Assembly: GCA_002316385.1 (NCBI GenBank)
Contig: DCDL01000004.1
Coordinates: forward strand, 218,784 to 282,783
Length of the DNA: 64,000 bases
Direction: 5' to 3'
From: Clostridium sp. UBA1056
GTDB lineage: Bacteria > Bacillota > Clostridia > Clostridiales > Clostridiaceae
How positions within the stretch are numbered: position 1 is the first letter of the stretch; every line of letters starts with the position of its first letter. The notes below the pieces were generated by a model. It saw only the letters and a list, made by a program, of their open reading frames with translations. It did no database searches and was not told the origin of the DNA. Of this stretch, positions 38,434 through 46,584 are shown piece by piece. The position numbers and the translations under genes are program-made.

Positions 38434-38444
38434 ATTTATGTCAA
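38416..38444 (-). promoter_or_regulatory. SigA promoter of the isc operon
   Basis: On the minus strand TTGACA (38439-38444) and TATTAT (38416-38421) are 17 nt apart. It lies about 40 nt before the iscR ATG. Confidence 0.8.
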
Positions 38445-38523
38445 CTATTCTTTTTATATCTGCACCAATAAAATATGTTTCTAATAATATATAGTAACAA
38501 CTATTTATTTAAGGAGGTAAAAA

Positions 38524-39870
38524 ATGAGTAACTTTAAGGATAACCCATATAGAAATTTAGTTTATGGCTTAGATGTTAGGGTTCCACTAATAGATAAATC
38601 ATACTGCATAGGCATCAATTTCGATAATGCAGCCACAACGCCTCCATTAAAATCTGTAATTGATGAAGTAATAAAATTTTCTCCTTATTATTCATCCATA
38701 CATCGGGGAGATGGATATAAATCACAATTATCCACTCACATGTATGATAACTCAAGGGAAATTGTGAAATTTTTCGTAAATGATTATAGTGATATGATGG
38801 ATGTTATATATGTAAAGAATTGTACCGAAGCTATAAATAAACTAGCTAATATATTAGCTAGCCAGGATAAAGGTTCAATTATTCTATCCACTTCTATGGA
38901 ACATCATTCTAACGATTTACCATGGAGAAAAAATTTTGAAGTTAAATATGTAGAAATAGATGAAGACGGTTGTTTAGATATGAAGGATTTAAGATCTAAA
39001 TTAGAGAAATATAATGGAAGAATTTCTTTAGTTGCAATCACTGGAGCTTCAAATGTAACTGGCATTAAGAATCCCATATACACCATAGCAAATCTAGCCC
39101 ACAGTTATGGAGCTAAAATTTTAGTGGACGGAGCTCAACTAATCCCTCATAGTAAATTTTCTATAGGCCCTCATCTACCCTTAGGTCCCATTGATTTTGT
39201 TGCATTTTCAGCACATAAAATCTATGCCCCATTTGGTTGTGGTGTATTAATTGGACCAAAAGACTTCTTTAATGAATATGAGCCTGATCATACTGGTGGT
39301 GGTACTATTAAGTTTGTATCTCATGATAAAGTAATATGGACGACCTCCCCTGATAAGGAAGAAGCAGGCTCTCCAAACGTTATTGGATCAATAGCCTTAA
39401 GTGCTGCTATCAACGAGCTTTCAAAAATTGGGATGTCAAATATAGATGAATATGAAAACTATTTAGCCATATATGCTACAAAAAATCTTCAATCTATAGA
39501 CTCAGTAATACTATATGGTAATTGTGGTGACTTTAAAAATAAAGTTGGTATTATTCCATTTAATATAGAAGGAATGCATCATACTATAGTTGCTAAAACA
39601 TTATCTTTTGAATTCGGAATAGCTGTAAGAAGTGGATGCTTCTGTGCTCATCCATACCTACAAAGACTTTTAAAAATCCCTTATTCAATGATAGAAGAGA
39701 TGACTCTTGTATCTAAAGATATACAACCTGGTATGGTTAGGATTAGCTTTGGCTTTTATAATACAATAGATGAAATTGATAGATTATTATATGCAATAGA
39801 AAAAATTACAGCTAATAAGAATTACTATATAAGGAAATATGGCTTAACTAAAAGTAGCTTATATAGTTGA
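38524..39870 (+). CDS. Class-V aminotransferase, cysteine desulfurase-like
   Basis: A 448-residue PLP enzyme of the SufS/CsdA-like branch. The pattern FDNAATTPPLKSVIDEV is the N-terminal substrate loop. VDGAQLIPHSKFSIG holds the PLP-binding Asp, and FSAHKIYAPFGCGVL carries the PLP lysine. AVRSGCFCAHPYL contains a Cys where group II desulfurases have RxGHHCAQP. An N-terminal extension of about 30 residues is unusual for SufS. AAGGAGG is 6 nt before the ATG. It is divergent from iscR and may share its operator. Cysteine desulfurase is likely but not certain; a related lyase is possible. Confidence 0.82.
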   Translation: MSNFKDNPYRNLVYGLDVRVPLIDKSYCIGINFDNAATTPPLKSVIDEVIKFSPYYSSIHRGDGYKSQLSTHMYDNSREIVKFFVNDYSDMMDVIYVKNCTEAINKLANILASQDKGSIILSTSMEHHSNDLPWRKNFEVKYVEIDEDGCLDMKDLRSKLEKYNGRISLVAITGASNVTGIKNPIYTIANLAHSYGAKILVDGAQLIPHSKFSIGPHLPLGPIDFVAFSAHKIYAPFGCGVLIGPKDFFNEYEPDHTGGGTIKFVSHDKVIWTTSPDKEEAGSPNVIGSIALSAAINELSKIGMSNIDEYENYLAIYATKNLQSIDSVILYGNCGDFKNKVGIIPFNIEGMHHTIVAKTLSFEFGIAVRSGCFCAHPYLQRLLKIPYSMIEEMTLVSKDIQPGMVRISFGFYNTIDEIDRLLYAIEKITANKNYYIRKYGLTKSSLYS

Positions 39871-39901
39871 CTACCATAAAATTTATTAACTTTTAATATA
39901 T

Positions 39902-39954
39902 GGGCTTTTGCAAAATGACCTAATCTTAGATTAGCAATATTTTTGCAAAGCCTC
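39902..39954. terminator. Nested hairpin between convergent genes
   Basis: The outer arms GGCTTTTGCAAAA and TTTTGCAAAGCC enclose an inner CTAATC-TTA-GATTAG hairpin. It lies between the ends of the plus-strand desulfurase-like gene and the minus-strand TraX gene. The T tract is weak on both strands. Confidence 0.6.
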
Positions 39955-40025
39955 CTTAATATTTATCTGTATTCTAACATAATACTGTTAAAACTACATA
40001 TTTAAAAAGTTTCATATTTAAAATT

Positions 40026-40730
40026 TTATATCCTTCCAATAAGTACTACTGCTATAAGATGTATTGGGTAAAAACAATAAAATATCCATTTAGTAAGCTT
40101 ATTATTAATACCTAATTTTTCGTTATACATTAGTATAGGAATTATAGCAAACACCATCATCCATTGATAATCCCAAACCAATATAGATTCTAAAAATAAT
40201 TCTCCATTTCCAAGCCCTGAAAATACAGGAAGAATACTAGAGATTATATATACTAAGGCCATAACACCCTTTTTTTCTCTTAAGAAGTAAAATATTAATG
40301 TCATTGCAACGCCATAAAGTGAAGCCTCAGTAAACAACTCTAATACTAACGCAATTACAGAAACCATTACCCATATAATATAATTTTCATTATTTTTACG
40401 TGTCTCCTTAGCTTTATCAATACATGTTAAAAGTGCTACTGAAAGTCCAAGAGATAAAAATATATTATTATGAATACCTAGTATATAATCTACAACTAGC
40501 ATTACTCCGCTAAAAGCAAATAACCTTAACATGTACTTATTTTTGCTTCTGGTGTGGAAAAATCCTTCAACTATTAAGAAAAAGAATATAGGTGCAGCAA
40601 TCTTCCCAAAATATCCAAACCATATTGGAATACTTACTCCTCCATTAGTTCCTATATAAGTTAGAATATGATCCATAAGCATAAATATCATAGCTATAAC
40701 CTTTAAAGTAAAAGAATCTAATTTTCTCAT
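40026..40730 (-). CDS. TraX family membrane protein
   Basis: A 234-residue polytopic protein with about seven transmembrane helices. It starts KLDSFTLKVIAMIFMLMDHILTY, which matches the TraX family motif (D-H). IAAPIFFFLIVEGFFHTRSKNKYMLRLFAFS is another conserved block. In plasmid F, TraX acetylates pilin; chromosomal Firmicute members are acyltransferase-like with unknown substrates. No conjugation gene is nearby, so a transfer role is unlikely. AGG-type ribosome bases lie before the ATG. It is monocistronic as far as can be seen. Confidence 0.85.
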   Translation of the reverse strand: MRKLDSFTLKVIAMIFMLMDHILTYIGTNGGVSIPIWFGYFGKIAAPIFFFLIVEGFFHTRSKNKYMLRLFAFSGVMLVVDYILGIHNNIFLSLGLSVALLTCIDKAKETRKNNENYIIWVMVSVIALVLELFTEASLYGVAMTLIFYFLREKKGVMALVYIISSILPVFSGLGNGELFLESILVWDYQWMMVFAIIPILMYNEKLGINNKLTKWIFYCFYPIHLIAVVLIGRI

Positions 40731-40865
40731 AAAATTTAACCTCCAAAATAAATTATCTACTGCTATGATTATAGGTAATAAGTATGCTTTTTCATATTTA
40801 TTTACATTACATGAAGATTACAAAAGTGTAAGATAAAATTTTCATAGACTTTTCAAGTGAAGTAA

Positions 40866-40946
40866 TTATTTTTCCCATTCCATCATTAACTCTTTTCTTC
40901 CTGTAGCTTCATCCATATCCTCTATATTAAATTCTCTTATAATCAA
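40866..40946 (-). CDS. Possible 26-residue ORF after the Nudix gene (GNAT N-terminus-like)
   Basis: A TTG at 40944-40946 opens 26 codons (IIREFNIEDMDEATGRKELM and a short tail). GAGG lies 11 nt upstream and the Nudix stop 4 nt upstream, so translation could be coupled. The first 13 residues look like the beginning of GNAT acetyltransferases, with the rest of the domain missing. It may be a remnant, a small protein, or chance. The call is weak. Confidence 0.3.
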   Translation of the reverse strand: MIIREFNIEDMDEATGRKELMMEWEK

Positions 40947-40950
40947 AGTA

Positions 40951-41514
40951 TTACCATCCTCTATTTTTTATTTTTTCATTAAATTTTTCATATAGTTTAA
41001 TCATATTAGATTCATTACTATATTTATGAATTTCATTAATAGGAATCCATGCAACACCACTATTTTCATCTTCCTTTACTTTAAGTTCATCACCTTCATC
41101 AGCTTCTAATAAATAAGCAATGGATAAATGAAGATGAGGAGATACATATTTACCTCTTTTAAAATGTCCTATCACCTCTAGTATATCTAAAGATAGTATT
41201 TCAGGAGTAATCGCTCTTATATTTTCTACTCCTGTTTCTTCTTTAGCTTCCTTTATTGCTACATGAAGTAAATCCGCCTCTCCATCTGCATGTCCACCCG
41301 TCCAGCACCAAGTTTTATAAATATTATGATGAATCATTAAAACTTTAGTCCTATCCTTATTTACGATATATCCTGAGCTACTTGTATGAATTAATGGGTT
41401 TTCTCTAGTAAGTAGATTATCAAATTGCTCTATGCCTAATAAAGCTACATTTTTATCTTGTGCTTCCTCCTCATTATAGGGTATATAATCTTTTATGTCT
41501 TGGATCCATCCCAT
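40951..41514 (-). CDS. Nudix hydrolase
   Basis: A 187-residue protein. The Nudix box is near the middle: WTGGHADGEADLLHVAIKEA followed by KEETGV. The KEAKEE core keeps the catalytic glutamates, although the first Glu of the classical box is shifted by one. Such proteins hydrolyse nucleoside diphosphate-linked compounds; the substrate is not evident. The flanking MLMIHHNIYKTW and SPHLHLSIAYLLEAD are shared by a clade of clostridial Nudix proteins. GGAGAG precedes the ATG. It is probably a stand-alone gene. Confidence 0.85.
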   Translation of the reverse strand: MGWIQDIKDYIPYNEEEAQDKNVALLGIEQFDNLLTRENPLIHTSSSGYIVNKDRTKVLMIHHNIYKTWCWTGGHADGEADLLHVAIKEAKEETGVENIRAITPEILSLDILEVIGHFKRGKYVSPHLHLSIAYLLEADEGDELKVKEDENSGVAWIPINEIHKYSNESNMIKLYEKFNEKIKNRGW

Positions 41515-41575
41515 GATTATCTCTCCTTTATATTATCTATATTATTTTTTATATCTTTTATATTATAATAGCATA

Positions 41576-41617
41576 AAGGCTCAATACAGCAGTATTATAA
41601 AAACTGTATTGAACCTT
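41576..41617 (-). terminator. Hairpin after msrA
   Basis: On the minus strand AAGGTTCAATACAG pairs with CTGTATTGAGCCTT (14 bp, one G-U) around a 14-nt loop, and TATGC follows. It is 4 nt past the msrA stop. The T tract is poor. Confidence 0.65.
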
Positions 41618-41620
41618 CTA

Positions 41621-42094
41621 TTAATCTAAATGTATATGACAGTATCCATTAGGATTTTTCTTTAGATACCTTTGATGATACTCTTCTGCTTTATAATAAT
41701 TCTCTAAAGGTTTTATCTCTGTGGCTATTTTCTTTATATAATTTTTCTGTAGATTATCTACACTTTTTATAATAATTTCTTCATCTACTTTATCAACGTA
41801 ATAAATGCCTGTTCTATATTGACTTCCTATGTCATTTCCTTGTCTATTTAGTGTCGTTGGATCTATAATAGACCAAAATTTATTAAGTATTTCTTCTAAA
41901 GAAATTATATTTTCATCATAGTCTATCAAACATACTTCTGCAAAATATGTGTTGCCATAACACACATCCTCATAGGTAGGATTTTCTGTTCTACCATTGG
42001 CATATCCCACTTCGGTATTCATTACCCCATTGATTCTAGAGAAAAATTCTTCTACACCCCAAAAGCATCCTCCACCTAATACAATTCTTTTCAT
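41621..42094 (-). CDS. msrA: Peptide-methionine (S)-S-oxide reductase MsrA
   Basis: A 157-residue repair enzyme that reduces methionine-S-sulfoxide. It has [12 protein letters not shown] with the catalytic Cys, then [36 protein letters not shown], and the sequence [15 protein letters not shown] with the substrate-binding Tyr. The C-terminus YCHIHLD has one further Cys but not the usual resolving pair near the end, as in short clostridial MsrAs. The gene lies 62 nt downstream of the FUSC gene, and no msrB is nearby. Length is normal for the family. Confidence 0.94.
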   Translation of the reverse strand: MKRIVLGGGCFWGVEEFFSRINGVMNTEVGYANGRTENPTYEDVCYGNTYFAEVCLIDYDENIISLEEILNKFWSIIDPTTLNRQGNDIGSQYRTGIYYVDKVDEEIIIKSVDNLQKNYIKKIATEIKPLENYYKAEEYHQRYLKKNPNGYCHIHLD

Positions 42095-42155
42095 ATTATC
42101 AACTCCTTATTTTAATCTTCTGGAATATAAGTACAAATTTTATTTTATTCACAAT

Positions 42156-43961
42156 TTACATAGAACGTATATCATTATTAAAATCTCTGTACAGCTCTAG
42201 TATAAATTCTATACTTTCTTTTTTAATCTCTTGACTTTTACCATATACAATTAATACTTTATAACCTACTTCTATTACATATTTGTTATTAATATTTATA
42301 AATCTATTAATTTCCTCATCATTATATTGAAGATTTCTCATATAAAGCTTCTGACATAAAAGAGTGGAATGAATAATTAAATCTCTTATTTCATGAACCC
42401 GCTTATTCCTTTGTAAAAATTCCATACTGTCTTCTATAAGTCTTTTATTTAGTCTAGCAATTTTATCTATAAGCTGCTCTACTCCATCCTTCAATTTATA
42501 TGGAAATATAAATTTATTAGCCATGACTACAATAACTACTCCTATAATTACGTATATCACCCTATAAAAAACTAGTACATTAATATTTTCAGTGAAAGAA
42601 GCTATACATATAGAAGATATAGCAGTAAATAGTGATATTTTATAGTATTCTTTAAAAGCATAAATTAAATAAAGAGAAATAGTTAAAATTCCTAAAGTAA
42701 CTATCCTAGAATCTACCACATTAATAAATATCCCTGTAAATAAAATACCTAATACATTTCCAATAACTCTATCTCTAGCTTTTTCAATAGTATCTTCATA
42801 ATAGGGTTGCATAATAGACATTATAGTTATAACTGCCCATATCACTTTATAAAAACCTAAAAATTCTCCAATAAGTAGTGTTGCAGTAAGAGTTATAGCC
42901 ATTCTAATAGCAAATTTAAATCTTATAGTATCAGGTCTAAAATATTCTTTAAAGGTCACCCTAGTTTTATCGATATCAGCCCTAGCCCACTCTTTATATA
43001 CCTTATTAGAACCTCTTTTTCCTATAGATCTCAGCTCTTTAATACTATTAACAAAACTTTCCAACATTAAGGATATCTCTAAATGATACTCCTTATCTTT
43101 ATCCCATCTTTTTATAAACAGCTCTATATTTTCTTGTAAAACTTGAATGTCTAAGTTATCTTTACATAGCTCTATTATATCTTTTATTATTTCTTTTAAA
43201 TCTTCTACATAAACCTTAGAAATAATTGAATCCTTTACATATTTATATATATTAATCATGTATAAATTAAAATATTCTACATTAATAAATATCTTAAACT
43301 GGACTTTTCCTAGGTTAGTAGTTAAGTATTTTCTATGCCTTGTTACATAAACCTTATAAGCTATGTCCCTCATAATTTTTGAGCATTTATCTTCTATGGT
43401 ATTATCATACTCTCCAATTAATATATTTTCAAATTGATTATCTATTAGAGTGAAAGCTTCCTGTACACTCTTTCCTAGAGTAGACCTTTCATTTACTCTA
43501 TTTATAAAACTTAAGCCTACAACTATCAAAACCCCAAAGATCACAGCTAAAACCCTAAAGGGAAGCTCTCCTAGTGATACCTGAGTATATTGGGTAAATA
43601 CATATAGCATTATAAAGGGCTTATAAAAGGTTAAATCATAGGGCGACACTATGGTATACATTATAAGAAAAATAGCGAAAAAGTTTATAGGTATTCCCCA
43701 CCAAATATTAATAGATGAAAGATAGGCCGTTAAAACAATAATTAAATCAACAAGAATTATTTTAATAGCTTTGCTAAAGGTTTTAACCTGAAAGTTTTGT
43801 CTTCCCATAACCTTTGATGTTAGAGCTATTGGAAATGCTATCATCATATTTTTAACTCCAAATAATATACCCACTCCAAATAGAGTTATTACAGCCACAG
43901 AGCCATGTTTTAGCATAGAGTATGTATTTATATTAAATTTCTTTACCAATTTATCATACAT
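42156..43961 (-). CDS. FUSC family membrane protein (aromatic acid exporter-like)
   Basis: A 601-residue protein with two blocks of about six transmembrane helices, each followed by a soluble helical domain. The first block is at about 15-160 and the second at about 355-490. The second contains IRMAITLTATLLIGEFLGFYKVIWAVITIMSIMQPYYEDTIEKARDRVIGNVLG, the FUSC/YccS signature. Homologues export fusaric acid or p-hydroxybenzoic acid, and the substrate here is unknown. Two FUSC blocks in one chain are normal for the Firmicute group. It lies upstream of msrA and has its own start region. Confidence 0.85.
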   Translation of the reverse strand: MYDKLVKKFNINTYSMLKHGSVAVITLFGVGILFGVKNMMIAFPIALTSKVMGRQNFQVKTFSKAIKIILVDLIIVLTAYLSSINIWWGIPINFFAIFLIMYTIVSPYDLTFYKPFIMLYVFTQYTQVSLGELPFRVLAVIFGVLIVVGLSFINRVNERSTLGKSVQEAFTLIDNQFENILIGEYDNTIEDKCSKIMRDIAYKVYVTRHRKYLTTNLGKVQFKIFINVEYFNLYMINIYKYVKDSIISKVYVEDLKEIIKDIIELCKDNLDIQVLQENIELFIKRWDKDKEYHLEISLMLESFVNSIKELRSIGKRGSNKVYKEWARADIDKTRVTFKEYFRPDTIRFKFAIRMAITLTATLLIGEFLGFYKVIWAVITIMSIMQPYYEDTIEKARDRVIGNVLGILFTGIFINVVDSRIVTLGILTISLYLIYAFKEYYKISLFTAISSICIASFTENINVLVFYRVIYVIIGVVIVVMANKFIFPYKLKDGVEQLIDKIARLNKRLIEDSMEFLQRNKRVHEIRDLIIHSTLLCQKLYMRNLQYNDEEINRFININNKYVIEVGYKVLIVYGKSQEIKKESIEFILELYRDFNNDIRSM

Positions 43962-44056
43962 AAAGCCAACATCCTTACTATAAATAATTAGATTATCTAC
44001 TTATTATTAGCTAATTTAACTTACGTATTCTTTATATTAGCTGTTTTTACATAAAC

Positions 44057-44090
44057 AGAAAGACATCCTAAAATTTTAGGATGTCTTTCT
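44057..44090 (-). terminator. Perfect 34-bp palindrome, terminator of the DUF2085 gene
   Basis: AGAAAGACATCCTAAAA and TTTTAGGATGTCTTTCT are perfectly complementary with no loop gap. The end overlaps the stop codon at 44089-44091. On the minus strand a GTTTATG tail follows, so the T run is short. Confidence 0.75.
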
Positions 44091-44454
44091 ATTTCATAAT
44101 TAATTCAAATATGTATCTTCCAGTGTTAAGTCCTAGAACCATAGCAATTCTAAAAAATCCTATTGTAGCAATTCCAGCAAGAATTCCTGTTAATAATCTT
44201 CTTGCATTATTGCTTATCCAATATCCATGCAATTGTCCAAATCCATCAATGGTTATGGGAATTAAAAGTGAAAGTTCAAATAAAATATGCATTTTTTTAG
44301 ACAGTATAGCATATATAATTCCGAATAAATATCCTACTAGTATCCCAGTACATCTTGCACATATAGGAAATTGCCTTCCTTTATGAAAAAAAGATCTTTC
44401 AGGCATTCTATGACATAAAAACATGTAATATAGTACCTTATCCATAGTTTTCAT
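44089..44454 (-). CDS. DUF2085 family small membrane protein
   Basis: A 121-residue protein with three or four transmembrane helices. CHRMPERSFFHKGRQFPICA followed by RCTG is the DUF2085 signature, with a Cys/His set that may bind metal. A polar DGFGQLHGYWISNNARR stretch sits between helices. The ATG is 6 nt after the stop of the zinc-ribbon gene and has no ribosome site of its own, so it is probably translated by coupling. The function of DUF2085 is unknown. Confidence 0.85.
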   Translation of the reverse strand: MKTMDKVLYYMFLCHRMPERSFFHKGRQFPICARCTGILVGYLFGIIYAILSKKMHILFELSLLIPITIDGFGQLHGYWISNNARRLLTGILAGIATIGFFRIAMVLGLNTGRYIFELIMK

Positions 44455-44460
44455 TTAATT

Positions 44461-44757
44461 TTAATAGTATATTGATTCTGACGCAAATCCTATAGCAATA
44501 CAGATAAAATAAAACAATACCCAAGCCACTATTCCGCCTATCATCCAGTAGCAAACAGTCTTAGCTGACTTAGGCTTTTCATCTTTCCATAAGAAATATA
44601 AAATTATTCCTACTATAGGAAAACAGCATGACGCAACTCCAGCGAAGTGTGATGGGTTATCTACCTTTTCCAGTATAGCTTCCTTTACTCTCACTCCACA
44701 TAATGGACATATTTCTGCATTATTATCTATTTCTTTTCCACAATTCTTACAATACAT
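44461..44757 (-). CDS. Zinc-ribbon membrane protein
   Basis: A 98-residue protein. The N-terminus MYCKNCGKEIDNNAEICPLC is a zinc ribbon with two Cys pairs. After a linker come two transmembrane helices (about 40-58 and 70-95). Such proteins are common in clostridia and have no set function. GGGG precedes the ATG (44757). The gene after it encodes a second Cys-rich membrane protein (DUF2085), so both may form one membrane unit. Confidence in the domain is high; the role is unknown. Confidence 0.83.
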   Translation of the reverse strand: MYCKNCGKEIDNNAEICPLCGVRVKEAILEKVDNPSHFAGVASCCFPIVGIILYFLWKDEKPKSAKTVCYWMIGGIVAWVLFYFICIAIGFASESIYY

Positions 44758-44876
44758 TTTTTTCCCCCCAGTATCTCATATATCTTTCATTCGTTCATTT
44801 TCTATTAACATTATATAAATTTTTTATCAACATTGCAATAAAAGTTTTTAATGTAATGCTTAATCTAATTATTAAA

Positions 44877-45563
44877 TTAGTTACCATAGAGTATTAATTG
44901 TCTAACTTCTTCCTCACTAAGATGTCTCCACTTACCTAGATATATTCCTTCTACATTTATAGAGCAAATCCTTATTCTTTCCAGCTCTATTACATTATAT
45001 CCTAAGGCTTTGCTCATTCGTCTAATCTGTCTATTTAATCCTTGAGTTAATATAATTTTAAAGATATATTCATCTATTTTTATAACTTTGCATGGTCTTG
45101 TCTTTTCTCCCAGAATATATACTCCTGTGGACATGTGATTTATAAAATTATTATCAATAGGTTTATCTACAGTTACTACATATTCTTTTTCATGATAATT
45201 ATCAGAGTTCAATATTTTATTAGCTAAATCACCATCATTAGTCATAAGAATTAATCCATGAGATTTCTTATCTAATCTTCCCACAGGAAATATATATTCT
45301 TCATAATTTATAAAATCAATTATGTTATCCTTCACTTCACTAGCTGAGGTACATGTAATTCCTACAGGCTTGTTAAAGGCTATATAAATTTTTTTCTTTG
45401 CCATAATAGGCTTATCATCAATTAAAATTTCATCCTCACTCTCTACCCATTGGCCTGGAATAGAAAGAACTCCATTTACCTTCACCCTACCTTCTTCTAT
45501 AAGTCTATTAGTCTCTCTTCTTGAACAAATTCCAAGGTTACTAAATAATTTATTAATTCTCAT
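44877..45563 (-). CDS. rluF: 23S rRNA/tRNA pseudouridine synthase, RluF-like
   Basis: A 228-residue protein with an N-terminal S4 RNA-binding domain (MRINKLFSNLGICSRRETNR, then KVNG) and a pseudouridine synthase domain. The catalytic Asp lies in FPVGRLDKKSHGLILMTNDG. RQIRRMSKALGYNV is the RsuA/RluBEF family motif. The LILTQGLNRQIRR context and the overall length fit RluF, which modifies U2604 of 23S rRNA and tRNA-Tyr in E. coli. RluB or RluE cannot be wholly excluded. No operon partner is seen. Confidence 0.88.
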   Translation of the reverse strand: MRINKLFSNLGICSRRETNRLIEEGRVKVNGVLSIPGQWVESEDEILIDDKPIMAKKKIYIAFNKPVGITCTSASEVKDNIIDFINYEEYIFPVGRLDKKSHGLILMTNDGDLANKILNSDNYHEKEYVVTVDKPIDNNFINHMSTGVYILGEKTRPCKVIKIDEYIFKIILTQGLNRQIRRMSKALGYNVIELERIRICSINVEGIYLGKWRHLSEEEVRQLILYGN

Positions 45564-45642
45564 AATTTATCCTTTCAACTATTCTATTGATATTTATTTA
45601 GTTTTATTTCTTAACTCAACTTATTATAAAATAAAGAAAATT

Positions 45643-45700
45643 AAGCTATCTTAAAATAATTATTAAGATTTATGAAACTTAACTTATTTTAAGATAGCTT
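45643..45700 (-). terminator. Terminator after nadC
   Basis: AAGCTATCTTAAAATAA and TTATTTTAAGATAGCTT form a 17-bp perfect stem around a 24-nt AT-rich loop. On the minus strand TTAATTTTC follows. It lies 35 nt past the nadC stop. Confidence 0.8.
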
Positions 45701-45735
45701 TTTAAGAAGATTATATCATTATTATTTTATTTTCT

Positions 45736-46584
45736 TTATATTTTTCTAAAGTTCTTTAAAGATATATCAAGAGCCTTTACTGAATGAGTTAATTCTCCAG
45801 ATGAAATATAGTCTACCCCAGTTTTTCCATACTCTAAAACAGTATCTAATGTTATATTTCCCGAACATTCTGCTACTGCTCGTCCATCTATTAGTTTAAC
45901 CATATCCTTTGCTAAATCTGGACTCATGTTATCAAGCATAATTATATCAGCTCCTGCTTCTAGTGCTTCAAGAACTTGTTCTCTAGTTTCAGCTTCTACT
46001 TCTATCTTTCTTATAAAAGAAGAATTTCTTCTTGATAGTTCAATAGCTTCTTTTATTCCTCCTGCATAGCCTATATGGTTATCTTTAATAAGTATTCCAT
46101 CGGATAAAGAAAACCTATGATTTACTCCTCCTCCTATCCTAACTGCATATTTCTCAAGAATTCTTAAGTTAGGTGTAGTTTTCCTTGTATCAAGTATTTT
46201 TGTTTTTAATCCATCTAGCTTTCTTACGTATTTATTAGTTAGAGTAGCAATACCACTCATCCTTTGAAGTAAATTAAGAGCTAATCTTTCCCCTATTAAT
46301 ATATTTCCTGCATTACCTATAACTTCCCCAATCACCATAGTATTTTTAACTTTATATCCATCCTCTATAAAAAGTTTAACTTCAACATCTCCTAAAATGT
46401 GAAAAACTCTTTTAAAAACTTCTAATCCACAAATTATACCATCTTCCTTAGCTATTAAGTCTACCTTTGCTCTCTCTTTTGGAGATATTATAGTTGATAC
46501 AGTTACATCACCATAGGGACAATCTTCCTTTAAAGCCTCTTTAATAATATCATCAACAATTAAAAAGTTTAACATATTCAACAT
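45736..46584 (-). CDS. nadC: Nicotinate-nucleotide pyrophosphorylase (quinolinate PRTase) NadC
   Basis: A 282-residue enzyme that turns quinolinate and PRPP into nicotinate mononucleotide. It has DDIIKEALKEDCPYGDVTV at the N-terminus, ERLALNLLQRMSGIATLT, LDTRKTTPNLRILEKYAVRIGGGVNHR and the barrel motif LIKDNHIGYAGG. EVEAETREQVLEALEAGADIIMLDN is the PRPP-binding part. The start overlaps the nadB end by about 32 nt; an ATG 9 nt downstream (46575) is also possible. Last gene of nadABC. Confidence 0.95.
   Translation of the reverse strand: MLNMLNFLIVDDIIKEALKEDCPYGDVTVSTIISPKERAKVDLIAKEDGIICGLEVFKRVFHILGDVEVKLFIEDGYKVKNTMVIGEVIGNAGNILIGERLALNLLQRMSGIATLTNKYVRKLDGLKTKILDTRKTTPNLRILEKYAVRIGGGVNHRFSLSDGILIKDNHIGYAGGIKEAIELSRRNSSFIRKIEVEAETREQVLEALEAGADIIMLDNMSPDLAKDMVKLIDGRAVAECSGNITLDTVLEYGKTGVDYISSGELTHSVKALDISLKNFRKI

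Noticed and set aside
40026..40730. TraX as a sign of a conjugative element
   Set aside because: No relaxase, coupling protein, integrase or att-like repeat is nearby, and chromosomal TraX-like proteins are common in Firmicutes.
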